Source of the DNA: M3007 sp964550795
GTDB taxonomy: Bacteria; Bacteroidota; Bacteroidia; Chitinophagales; Saprospiraceae
DNA length: 64,000 nucleotides
Direction: 5' to 3'
NCBI GenBank assembly: GCA_964550795.1
Contig: CAZKBH010000023.1
Coordinates: 7,863 to 71,862 of the forward strand
Shown here piece by piece: positions 25,558-33,998 of this stretch (the stretch's first letter is position 1; each line of letters opens with the position of its first letter). The notes below the pieces were generated by a model. It saw nothing but the letters and a program-made list of their open reading frames with translations. It was not told the DNA's origin and did no database searches. A program made the position numbers and the translations under genes.

Positions 25558-26487
25558 TTACTGGGTGGCGGTAGTGTCCTGCGCTTCCATTACTTCGGTC
25601 CAAATTTCACCTTGTGGTGCTTTCGGATTCGGCGGGTTTGTTCCTTTAAGGGTCAGGATATAACTGGCCACTTTTTGCATATCGGCTGGTTTCAACTGTG
25701 ACGCCCATGCGATCATGCCTTTTTCTGGCACGCCGTATTTGACTACTTTGAATACATTTTTGATGCCGCCTCCGTGTATCCAGTGCTCGTCGGTAAGGTT
25801 TGGTCCTACGGTTCCTTCCCCCTGTGTGCCGTGACAGGCCGCGCAGGAGTTTTTAAAGATTAACTCCCCTTCGCCCAGCGCACCGGAATCATTCAGCGCA
25901 AATACATTAGATTCATCTACCGCGTTGGCTTTTCCAGCCAATGCCATAGCGATCTCTTTTTTGGCGGTAGCGACCTCTTGCTTGTATTCATCGGCTTGAT
26001 TTAAGCCGTTGCCTCCCCAGTGGTACCACCACATGTAGCCGATTGCCCAAATAACGGTCAGGATAAACATATTGACCCACCAGGGTGGCAGGTGATTGTC
26101 GAGTTCCCGGATCCCATCGTAGTTGTGGTTGAGGGTAATTTCACCTTCTTTTTCCATGGGAATAGGGTTTTCCCAGTATTTTTTACGCAAACGAGTGAAA
26201 AAATCTTCCTCAATCGGCTGTGGTTCAGCAGACTCTTCAGCAAACACTACTCCATTCTTTTCCGCCTCCAGACGCATAAGGCGCTTGGTTAAGAATGCAT
26301 TCGCTTTGATCAGTACCAACAAACTAACCACGAACAAACCAGCCAATGCAATGAGAAAAGCATCGGTCATCGTGGTGGCAAAAATTTGAGGGTCAGCTGC
26401 CGCAGCAGCTTGCGCGCCCTGTCCCCATGCGGTGCCAAGTCCGAGGAGAAACAACATAAAAGTTGACAGATATTTATTCGATGTCAT
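25558..26487 (-). CDS. ccoP: cbb3-type cytochrome c oxidase subunit CcoP
   Basis: CcoP passes electrons from donors to CcoO and the catalytic subunit. From the ATG at 26487 the protein has 309 residues. It has a leading hydrophobic segment, a second membrane helix (MTDAFLIALAGLFVVSLLVL), the CcoP N-terminal motif EITLNHNYDGIRELDNHLPPWW, a third helix (MFILTVIWAIGYMWWYHWGG), and one cytochrome c domain with CAACHGTQGEGTVGPNL. Proteobacterial CcoP has two haem c sites; the single haem and the extra N-terminal helices are the Bacteroidota form. The ATG upstream at 26550 was not used because the added residues do not look like a coding extension. Confidence 0.93.
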   Translation of the reverse strand: MTSNKYLSTFMLFLLGLGTAWGQGAQAAAAADPQIFATTMTDAFLIALAGLFVVSLLVLIKANAFLTKRLMRLEAEKNGVVFAEESAEPQPIEEDFFTRLRKKYWENPIPMEKEGEITLNHNYDGIRELDNHLPPWWVNMFILTVIWAIGYMWWYHWGGNGLNQADEYKQEVATAKKEIAMALAGKANAVDESNVFALNDSGALGEGELIFKNSCAACHGTQGEGTVGPNLTDEHWIHGGGIKNVFKVVKYGVPEKGMIAWASQLKPADMQKVASYILTLKGTNPPNPKAPQGEIWTEVMEAQDTTATQ

Positions 26488-26565
26488 GTTTAATAAAATT
26501 TGCGGTTCAGTACTCGGGGAACAGACCATATTTCGGGCAGCCCAGAGCAACGGACTAGGGTAAGT

Positions 26566-26724
26566 TTAGTCTTCAAGAGGCAAATTTGCCATGCGGTCCA
26601 TATCTTCTTTTTTAGAGATAAATGCGCGAATGGCAGCAAAGCAAAAGGTGCAGAAAAAAAGCAGCAATGTTCCGATTCCGAACCATTGAATGCCTTCGAC
26701 AGATTGAAGCAAGTATTTGTACAT
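26566..26724 (-). CDS. ccoQ: CcoQ-like small subunit of cbb3 oxidase (52 residues)
   Basis: A short frame reads from ATG 26722-26724 to TAA 26566-26568. It has an N-terminal MYKYLLQSVEGIQWFGIG, one membrane helix (TLLLFFCTFCFAAIRAFI) and a charged end SKKEDMDRMANLPLED. Its place between ccoNO and ccoP, its size, and the single helix followed by a charged tail with an acidic LPLED end match CcoQ, which stabilises the oxidase complex. Similarity in CcoQ is weak by nature, so context carries much of the call. Confidence 0.85.
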   Translation of the reverse strand: MYKYLLQSVEGIQWFGIGTLLLFFCTFCFAAIRAFISKKEDMDRMANLPLED

Positions 26725-26740
26725 GTTGAGTGTTGTTGTG

Positions 26741-26905
26741 AGGTTGATGGGGGTTGATGGGGGTTGATGAGGGTTGATGAAGGTTGATGAAGGTTGATAG
26801 TATTGACTCGAAAAATGTTAGCATTTCGACCTTCCGAGCACAATTCATCAACTTTCATCAACCTTAATCAACTTTCATCAACTTTTTATAAACCTCATCA
26901 ACCCA
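26741..26905. repeat. Tandem 10-bp GGTTGATGRG repeats facing an inverted array
   Basis: Six 10-bp units of the form RGGTTGATGR run from 26741 to 26800. Beyond a 44-bp centre, units of the complementary form (CATCAACTTT) run from about 26845 to 26905. The stretch fills the gap between the ccoNO stop and the ccoQ start, so the transcript could fold into a large hairpin within the oxidase operon. Confidence 0.8.
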
Positions 26906-26920
26906 TGAGGCATCCGCAAG

Positions 26921-29099
26921 TTATTCAGGTTTTGCCTTGATATCGGTGCCCAGACGTTGCAGGTATGCAATGATGGCCACGATTTCCTTGTCCTGGATGT
27001 TCTGATCTTTCACACCTTGTTCGGCCAGGCTTTTAGCAATTTTTTGTGCTTGCTCCCGAGCATTTCCGATAGCGTATTTTTCAAAATCTTTGGTATATGG
27101 CGTGCCAAGTTTGCGTAATACGCTAATCTTGGATGGCAAATCACTCAAATCCAACTGGTCTTCCAAGAGATGCGGATACGCAGGCATCAACGAACCGGGC
27201 GACATGGTGGTAGGGTCCAACATGTGGTTGTAGTGCCAGCTATCCGGGTATTTTCCGCCTTGGCGCCAGAGATCCGGCCCGGTGCGTTTGCTACCCCAGA
27301 GGAACGGACGATCGTAGATATACTCACCAGATTTGGAGTACTCCCCGTAACGCTCGGTTTCATCCCGGAATGGACGAATCATCTGAGAGTGGCAGCCCAC
27401 ACAACCTTCCCGGATATAAATATCGCGGCCGGTAAGCTCAAGCGGCGTGTATGGTTTTACCGTAGAAATTTTAGGCACTTGGCTCTCCACGAACACCATT
27501 GGAACGATTTGAACAATACCACCAATGGCAATCAAAATAGTGCTCCACAGCAACATCTGCATCGGGCGACCTTCAATCCAGCGGTGCCAGTGATCACCAG
27601 GATGGGCCACAAGGCGTTCGCGGGCAGGTGCTTCTGCGCTTTCGTTGGCGAGGAAATTGCCTTGTTTGCCGGTTTTGTACAAATTGTACACCCCAATCAA
27701 CACCCCTACAAAGAACAAGCTGCCGCCTACAATCCGCATGATGTACATCGGAATAATCTGTGTCACGGTATCCAGGAAATTACCCCAGGCCAAAGTGCCC
27801 TCTGGCGTGAATTCTTTCCACATCAAAGCCTGCGTCCAACCCGCCCAATAAAGCGGTACGGCATAAAAAATGATGCCGAGGGTGCCGAGCCAAAAGTGGA
27901 TATTCGCCAACGGTTTTGAATACAATTCGGTACGGTACATCCGCGGCCAAAGCCAGTACATAGCCCCAAACGTGAGGAATCCGTTCCAACCCAGTGCACC
28001 CACGTGCACGTGTGCAATGGTCCAGTCCGTAAAGTGACTGATCGCGTTCACCGATTTGATCGAAAGCATCGGTCCTTCAAACGTGGCCATCCCGTAGGCG
28101 ATCACCGCAACAACCATAAACTTAAGTACCGGGTCATTGGCCACACGGTCCCAAGCCCCGCGAAGGGTTAAAAGACCATTCAACATACCACCCCAAGATG
28201 GCGCGATGAGCATGATACTAAACACCGTTCCAAGCGATTGCACCCAATCTGGAAGCGTGGAATACAGCAAGTGGTGCGGTCCAGCCCAGATATAGATGAA
28301 TATCAAAGCCCAAAAGTGGATGATGGACAATTTATAAGAGAAGACCGGCCGATTGGCGGCTTTTGGCAAAAAGTAGTACATCATGCCCAAATAGGGCGTG
28401 GTGAGGAAGAATGCCACCGCATTGTGGCCATACCACCATTGCACCAAGGCTTCCTGTACCCCGGAAAAAATCGGGTAACTTTCTGTCCAGGAAACCGGCA
28501 CCTCCAGGCTGCGCACGATGTGCAGCACCGCCACGGTCACCCAGGTTGCGATGTAAAACCATATTGCAACGTACAAGTGACTCTCCCGTCGGGTCAGGAT
28601 GGTGCCAAACATATTGATACCAAAAATGACCCAAACCACGGTAATCAGAATGTCCAAAGGCCAGATTAATTCCGAATATTCCCCACTGGTCGTCAAACCC
28701 AGCGGAAGGGTTATTGCGGCGAGCAAAATCACGAGCTGCCAGGCCCAAAAGTGAATCCAGGAAAGCGTGTCACTCCACATCCTGGCTTTCACCAGCCTTT
28801 GGAGCGAATAATAATTACGCCGTAATTTTTGCTTTTGTAGGCAACGGTATTTTCATGGGCATTTATTATTCGCTCCAAAGGCTGGTGGNNNNNNNNNNAA
28901 AAGCAAAAATTACGGCGTTGGTGTGTAGCGGGCGCAGGCGACCAAAGGTGAACCAAGGTTCGAGATTGAGAGAAGGATATACCATCTGCAAGGCCATGAT
29001 AATACCGACCAGCATACCCACTATCCCAAAAATGAACGATGCCATACCGAAGGCCCGCACAATTTTGTTGTCGTACTGAAACTGTTGAATGTTACTCAT
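26921..29099 (-). CDS. ccoNO: Fused cbb3 oxidase subunits CcoN-CcoO, broken by an assembly error
   Basis: CcoN is the haem-copper catalytic subunit and CcoO a membrane cytochrome c; Bacteroidota often fuse them. The gene begins at ATG 29097-29099 (MSNIQQFQYDNKIVRAFGMA) and reads to LHTNAVIFAF, where a 10-N gap intervenes. The frame resumes at YYSLQRLVKARMWSDTLSW and continues to 26921. It has the CcoN His-rich helices (WWYGHNAVAFFLTTPYLGM, FIYIWAGPHHLLYSTLPDW) and, after a linker near EAPARERLVAHPGDHWHRWIEGR, the CcoO part with CVGCHSQMIRPFRDETERYGEYSKSGE. The missing VGNGIFMGI piece lies next to the gap in inverted orientation. Read correctly this is one intact gene of about 710 codons, overlapping ccoS by 4 bp. 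Confidence 0.9.
28790..28898. other. Fold-back assembly artefact next to a scaffold gap inside ccoNO
   Basis: The 25 bases from 28790 to 28814 reappear in reverse complement ending at 28888, directly before the ten N (28889-28898). The intervening plus-strand sequence encodes NYAVIFAFVGNGIFMGIYYSLQRLV, exactly the CcoN segment missing from the minus-strand gene. AAAAGCAAAAATTACGGCG after the gap is also present inside the inverted piece. The contig end is therefore folded back on itself. Confidence 0.88.
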
Positions 29100-29317
29100 A
29101 AAGAAGGTTTTATGACTTCGTCTTGTTGTTGTTCTGTTGAATTAATTTCGCTGTTCGCATCGGGTATTGTATCCAAATCAGGCCCATCAAAAAGCATCCG
29201 GACGGCTGGGGTGTAATCGTCGTCAAACTGCCCGTCTCCCGCTGCCCGTAGGTATGCAATCAAGAAGCCTGCAGCAAGCAGGAGACTGACTAGAATGAGG
29301 AATAACATGATTTTCAT
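29096..29317 (-). CDS. ccoS: cbb3 oxidase maturation protein CcoS
   Basis: From ATG 29315-29317 the 73-residue protein has one membrane helix (MKIMLFLILVSLLLAAGFLIAYL) followed by the CcoS hallmark AAGDGQFDDDYTPAVRMLFD. CcoS is needed for haem and copper insertion into cbb3 oxidase. The acidic glutamine-rich tail is longer than in Proteobacteria. It is the first gene of the operon and its stop overlaps the ccoNO start (ATGA). A longer upstream frame was rejected because its first 37 residues do not resemble the family. Confidence 0.9.
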   Translation of the reverse strand: MKIMLFLILVSLLLAAGFLIAYLRAAGDGQFDDDYTPAVRMLFDGPDLDTIPDANSEINSTEQQQDEVIKPSL

Positions 29318-29481
29318 TGCTGTGCTCGAGATCAGTTGTGTCTGAAATCGGGTGCAAGGTGGGGCTGTTGGAAAAAGAGGACAGATGACGGAGGTCAGGC
29401 AGGTTGGTGATTTTGGTCGGAGGTGCAAAAACGCGCAGAAGGAAGTAGTTTTGTGGCAGAAACAGCAGCCTGTCCACCGTA

Positions 29482-29664
29482 GAATTTAATATCGAATATC
29501 GAACACCGAACACCCAATATCGAATGACAAAGTTGTTTAAAGGTGAATGTATATTAAGTCCAAATGTCCTATCAACGCCAGTTTATGGTTATCCCCCTTC
29601 AAAATTCGGTGTTCGGTGTTCGATATTCGGTGTTCTGCTTTTCGATATTCTTTCAGTTAAATTT
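29482..29664. repeat. Inverted clusters of TATTCGGTGTTCG repeats
   Basis: The 350-bp gap between divergent ccoS and the VF530 gene holds repeated ATATCGAACACCGAACACC-type units at 29482-29525 and their reverse complements at 29592-29664, with a 66-bp spacer. The outer ends (GAATTTAATATCGAA and the complementary TTAAATTT region) can also pair. I see no gene in the gap. Confidence 0.75.
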
Positions 29665-29667
29665 AAC

Positions 29668-29910
29668 ATGGAACCACAACCCAACAATCCCCTGCACGGC
29701 ATAACCTTACAAAACATCCTCGCCCATTTACTAGAGGTGTACGGCTGGGACGGCCTCGCCAAACAGATTGATATCAATTGCTTCAAAAACGAACCGAGCC
29801 TCAGCTCAAGCCTCAAGTTTTTGCGCAAAACCCCCTGGGCCAGGGAACAGGTTGAGGCGCTTTATTTGTACACACTTTCAAAAGGGGCCAGTTTTGAGCG
29901 CAAGCAGTAA
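29668..29910 (+). CDS. VF530 (DUF2132) family DNA-binding protein
   Basis: The 80-residue protein matches the VF530 family by its NPLHGITLQNILAHLLEVYGWDGLAKQIDINCF opening and the conserved PSLSSSLKFLRKTPWAREQVEALYL core, ending shortly after. VF530 proteins are small helical proteins reported as double-stranded DNA binders of unknown role. I chose the ATG at 29668, because the longer frame would run through the TATTCGGTGTTCG repeat cluster. Confidence 0.88.
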   Translation: MEPQPNNPLHGITLQNILAHLLEVYGWDGLAKQIDINCFKNEPSLSSSLKFLRKTPWAREQVEALYLYTLSKGASFERKQ

Positions 29911-29951
29911 GTGCGGCAGTGTAGCGCACTACGGGACAATCTCGCGGAGAT

Positions 29952-29984
29952 AGACTTTCCAAGTTTTAAAAACTTGGAAAGTCT
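29952..29984. repeat. Perfect 15-bp-arm palindrome, candidate terminator
   Basis: AGACTTTCCAAGTTT and its exact complement surround TAA, 41 bp after the VF530 stop. The position suits a terminator, although no long T run follows. Confidence 0.75.
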
Positions 29985-30049
29985 GGCACTATCATTACAG
30001 TAAATTTTAGCACACAAAAACCTGTAAATCAACCCATTACATCAAAACC

Positions 30050-32533
30050 ATGCAAACAGAACTCCCCAATAACAATACTGCTTTCCCAGGTTTAAGCTCT
30101 GCGCAAGCCAAAGAGCAGCAACTTATTTTCGGGGAAAACGAGCTTGATTCTACCCCGAAAAACAATCTACTAAAAACGATACAGGGCATCGTCTCCGAAC
30201 CCATGTTCCTGCTGCTCGCAGTGGCTTGTCTGATCTATTTTTTTCTGGGCGACCGTACCGAGGCATTTATGATGCTGATTTCGATCCTCTTTGTCATGGG
30301 CATCGAACTGTATCAGGATCACAAAAGCGACCGTGCCCTGGAAGCGCTGCGCAAATTCACCCGCGCACAGGTCCGGGTGCTGCGCGACGGCATCTGGGTC
30401 GAATTACCCTCCGAAGCGCTCGTACCGGGTGATTGTGTCAGTGTGGAAGAAGGCGAACGAGTCCCCGCAGACGGCACCCTACTCCAACAAAATGACCTCA
30501 GCGTAGATGAATCCGTGCTTACGGGGGAAAGTTTATCCGTTGAAAAAACACTCACGGCAAGCCCTGCCGAAGCCCGCTTACTCCAGGGCACCACCGTTGC
30601 TTCCGGAAAGGGCGTTTTTGTCGTCACCGCCACCGGAAACAATACCGAGTTTGGCAAGCTGGGCAAATCCATCGAGTCCATGGACCCCGAACCCACGCCT
30701 TTGCAATTGCAAATCAAGCGATTTGTGCGGCAAATGGCCATCGCGGGCGGCTTGGCGTTTGTACTCGTGCTGATCCTGAATATGTGGCTGGTAAACGACT
30801 TTTGGAAGGCTTTGCTTTTCTCGCTCACCCTGGCCATGGCCATCCTGCCGCAGGAAATTCCCGTAGCATTCAGTGCATTTATGGGTCTGGGGGCGTTTCG
30901 GATGATCAAATTCAACATCCTCGCCAAACAACCTAAAACCGTGGAAAGCCTCGGCTCAGCCACGGTAATTTGCCTGGACAAAACCGGAACCATCACCGAA
31001 AACCGGATGTCAGTGGCAGAAGTCGCCGATTTTTCCGGCCAAAACCGCAGCCTCGAATACGCCCTCTGGGCCAGCGAACCAGAGCCTTTCGATTCGATGG
31101 AAAAAGCAATTCTGGATGCTCAAATGAAGGCCGTTTCCAGCCCAAGCGACCCGCGCGCCGATTTCGATTTATTCCACGAATACCCGCTTTCGGGCAGACC
31201 GCCCATGATGACGCACCTTTGGAAAAATACCGATGGAACGCGCATCATTGCCTGCAAAGGCGCGGTGGAACGTATTTTGGAAGCGAGTAAAACCCAAGGC
31301 GAATTGCGCGAACAGATTTTGAGCAAAACCACCGAAATGGCCGGAAAAGGGTACCGGGTTCTGGCCGTGGCAAGCGCTGAATGGCCTGGGAACGATTTCC
31401 CCGCCGAACAGGATGATTTCCCCTGGAAACTGGAAGGTTTGGTCGCTTTTTTTGACCCGCCCAAAAAAAATGTTGGAGCCGTTTTTCAAGAGTTTTACCA
31501 AGCCGGACTGCGGGTTTTGATGATTACCGGCGATCACCTCGCTACCGCCCAGCACATCGCTCGAAGCGTGGAAATGCGAGGCTGGGAAAACGCCCTGAGC
31601 GGCCAACAGGTGCTCGAAATGAGCGAACCCGAACTCTGCGAGGCGGTCAAAACCGCCAATGTTTATGCCCGGATGTTCCCCGAAGCCAAGCTGCGCATTG
31701 TGAATGCCCTGAAAGCCAATGGAGAAACCGTGGCCATGTCTGGCGACGGCGTGAACGACGGCCCTGCGCTCAAAGCAGCGCAAATAGGCGTCGCAATGGG
31801 CAAAAAAGGCACTGAAATTGCCAAAAGCGCGGCTTCACTGGTGCTTTTGAACGACGATCTTGGGGCCATGGTAACGGCCATCCACATGGGTCGGCGGATC
31901 TACGACAACCTGCGCAAAGCCATCCGGTACATCATTTCCATTCACCTGCCCATCGTTCTCACGGTGCTGGTGCCGCTGCTGCTGGGTTGGGAGTACGCGC
32001 ATATTTTGCTGCCCCTGCACGTCATTTTCCTCGAATTGGTCATGGACCCTATCGCTGCCATTGCCTTTGAAAATGAACCCGCTGATCCAGACCTGATGCG
32101 CAAAAAACCGCGCAGGAGCGATGCGGGCTTATTTACGATGCCGGAACTGGGCTTTAGCTTGTTGCAGGGAACGGCGATCACGGTAGGGGTACTGTTCATG
32201 TACCAATTTGCGCTCCGATCCGGTGAGCCGGAAGAAGGCGTGCGCTCCATGGTTTTTGCCACGCTGGTTTCGGCCAACCTGTTTTTAAGCCTGGCCAACC
32301 GCTCCTTCGAGTACACGATACGCAAAACCCTGTTTTACAAAAATGCCTTGTTGCCGCTGATTCTCGGCATTTCGGCAGTATTGCTGCTGGCGATTCTATA
32401 CCTGCCGTTTTTGACGAATTTGTTCAACATGAAGCCCATTTCCGCCGCCAATTTGGGGCTTTGCGTCCTGGCGGGATTTGTGAGTGTGGTCTGGTTTGAA
32501 GTATGGAAGGTGATACGTCACCGGGAACGGTAA
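30050..32533 (+). CDS. Cation-translocating P-type ATPase (P2-like)
   Basis: The 827-residue membrane pump has all P-type ATPase landmarks: an N-terminal cation ATPase domain with LSSAQAKEQQLIFGENEL, the actuator loop VLTGESLSVEK, and the fourth-helix motif LPQEIPVAFSAFMGLGAFRM. It also has the phosphorylation site LDKTGTITENRMSVAE, a nucleotide-binding domain (SGRPPMMTHLW, CKGAVERILE), the hinge MVSGDGVNDGPALKAAQIGVAMG-type sequence (seen as MSGDGVNDGPAL), and six C-terminal helices. The PQEIPV motif differs from the PEGLP of calcium pumps, so the ion is uncertain; calcium, magnesium or manganese are possible. It converges with the CoA-transferase gene. Confidence 0.9.
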   Translation: MQTELPNNNTAFPGLSSAQAKEQQLIFGENELDSTPKNNLLKTIQGIVSEPMFLLLAVACLIYFFLGDRTEAFMMLISILFVMGIELYQDHKSDRALEALRKFTRAQVRVLRDGIWVELPSEALVPGDCVSVEEGERVPADGTLLQQNDLSVDESVLTGESLSVEKTLTASPAEARLLQGTTVASGKGVFVVTATGNNTEFGKLGKSIESMDPEPTPLQLQIKRFVRQMAIAGGLAFVLVLILNMWLVNDFWKALLFSLTLAMAILPQEIPVAFSAFMGLGAFRMIKFNILAKQPKTVESLGSATVICLDKTGTITENRMSVAEVADFSGQNRSLEYALWASEPEPFDSMEKAILDAQMKAVSSPSDPRADFDLFHEYPLSGRPPMMTHLWKNTDGTRIIACKGAVERILEASKTQGELREQILSKTTEMAGKGYRVLAVASAEWPGNDFPAEQDDFPWKLEGLVAFFDPPKKNVGAVFQEFYQAGLRVLMITGDHLATAQHIARSVEMRGWENALSGQQVLEMSEPELCEAVKTANVYARMFPEAKLRIVNALKANGETVAMSGDGVNDGPALKAAQIGVAMGKKGTEIAKSAASLVLLNDDLGAMVTAIHMGRRIYDNLRKAIRYIISIHLPIVLTVLVPLLLGWEYAHILLPLHVIFLELVMDPIAAIAFENEPADPDLMRKKPRRSDAGLFTMPELGFSLLQGTAITVGVLFMYQFALRSGEPEEGVRSMVFATLVSANLFLSLANRSFEYTIRKTLFYKNALLPLILGISAVLLLAILYLPFLTNLFNMKPISAANLGLCVLAGFVSVVWFEVWKVIRHRER

Positions 32534-32542
32534 AATGGGGGT

Positions 32543-33817
32543 TTACATACTTTTAAACCGTTCCGCTGCCGCTTGTGCCAGCGCTGCGCGGTCGTCGGGA
32601 TGCGCGATGTCAATCAATGCTTTGGCGCGTTCCCGAAGGTTTTTCCCAAACAAAAACGCCACCCCGTATTCCGTTACCACGTAGTGGACGTGCGCGCGGG
32701 TGGTTACCACACCTGCCCCTGGCTTGAGCATGGGGACAATTCGAGGAATGCCTTTGGCTGTGCGCGCACTGAGCGCAATAATTGGTTTTCCGCCGTCAGA
32801 GAGGGCTGCTCCGCGCATAAAATCCATTTGCCCGCCTACCCCGGAATAGTGATAAGTGCCAATTGAATCTGCACAAACCTGCCCGGTGATGTCTATTTCG
32901 ATGGCGCTGTTGATGGCCACCACCCGTTTGTTGCGGCGAATCACGGAGGCTTCATTTACATAATCTACATCAAGGAAGGCAACGGCCGGGTTGTCGTCCA
33001 CAAAATCGTACAAACGCCGGGTGCCGAGTGCAAAAGCCGTCACGGTTTTCCCGGGGTGAATTTTTTTGTACCGATTGGTCACCACGCCCGACTCCATCAG
33101 ATCCACCAGTCCATCCGAGAACATCTCGGTGTGCACGCCCAGGTCTTTGTGGTTACCCAAACTGCGCAACACGGCATCGGGGATAGAGCCTATGCCCATT
33201 TGAAGGGTACTGCGGTCTTCGATCAGTGCGGCGATTCGTTGGCCAATTTGCAGGTCAATTTCACTTACTTTTTCGCTGTACCGTTGCTCCTGAAGCGGCG
33301 TTTCCTGCCGTACCATCGCTTGAAACTGGTTGACATGAATCATGCCATCGCCATGCGTTCGCGGCACCTGCGGGTTGACCTGTGCGATCACTACTTTGGC
33401 AGCAATTACCGCCGCACGGGCAATATCCACCGAAGTTCCCAGCGAGCAATAGCCGTGTTTGTCGGGTTCCGATACCTGTACAATGGCCACATCCAGCTTG
33501 ATGATTTCGCGTTTGAACAACTCCGGAATTTCGCTCAAAAAAACGGGCACATAATCCGCGCGGCCCTCATTCACCGCCTGACGGATGCTGCCCGACACGA
33601 ACAAGGAGTTAAAGCGAAAACTTGGATAAAATTCCGGCTTATCCAGGGTTACATCGCCGTAGAGGCTGATGGAAATAAGCTCTACATCCCGCAGGCGCGG
33701 GGCGTGTTTGGCCAATGCCTGAAGCATAAAAACGGGGGTGCAGGCGCTTCCATGCACAAAAACGCGTTGGCCAGATTGGATAATTTGGAGCGCCTCATCG
33801 GCGGAAACATAAGACAT
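32543..33817 (-). CDS. Acetyl-CoA hydrolase/transferase family protein (4-hydroxybutyrate CoA-transferase-like)
   Basis: The enzyme moves CoA between carboxylic acids, or hydrolyses acetyl-CoA. From ATG 33815-33817 the 424-residue protein shows the N-terminal CoA-transferase domain (FVHGSACTPVFMLQALAKHA, EPDKHGYCSLGTSVD) and the C-terminal domain with LQMGIGSIPDAVLRSLGNHKDLGVHTEMFSDG. The active-site glutamate is expected in this segment's GVHTEMFSDG part or in VNEASVIRRNKRVVAINS. The Bacteroidota promoter box at 33850-33857 supports this start. Succinate, acetate or 4-hydroxybutyrate are possible substrates; sequence alone does not decide. Confidence 0.88.
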   Translation of the reverse strand: MSYVSADEALQIIQSGQRVFVHGSACTPVFMLQALAKHAPRLRDVELISISLYGDVTLDKPEFYPSFRFNSLFVSGSIRQAVNEGRADYVPVFLSEIPELFKREIIKLDVAIVQVSEPDKHGYCSLGTSVDIARAAVIAAKVVIAQVNPQVPRTHGDGMIHVNQFQAMVRQETPLQEQRYSEKVSEIDLQIGQRIAALIEDRSTLQMGIGSIPDAVLRSLGNHKDLGVHTEMFSDGLVDLMESGVVTNRYKKIHPGKTVTAFALGTRRLYDFVDDNPAVAFLDVDYVNEASVIRRNKRVVAINSAIEIDITGQVCADSIGTYHYSGVGGQMDFMRGAALSDGGKPIIALSARTAKGIPRIVPMLKPGAGVVTTRAHVHYVVTEYGVAFLFGKNLRERAKALIDIAHPDDRAALAQAAAERFKSM

Positions 33818-33849
33818 AACGGGATGGCGTAGAACTTGAAATGAAGGCA

Positions 33850-33857
33850 CAAAACTA
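33850..33857 (-). promoter_or_regulatory. Candidate -7 box TAGTTTTG for the CoA-transferase gene
   Basis: On the minus strand TAGTTTTG fits TAnnTTTG exactly, and gives a leader of roughly 27 nt before the ATG at 33817. Confidence 0.5.
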
Positions 33858-33998
33858 CACCACCCCTCTTGAAAAAAACCGCTTGAAAATTAAACAATAC
33901 GATGATTTAAAATTAACGCAAATTGGTCCTCAACGATGTGATCTTCAAGGCATTGGCACCAATCGAATCAATCGGAAAATCGTCCAAATCGAATCAAT

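Noticed and set aside
28714..29079. Plus-strand frame encoding part of CcoN
   Set aside because: It is the inverted assembly artefact and not a separate gene.
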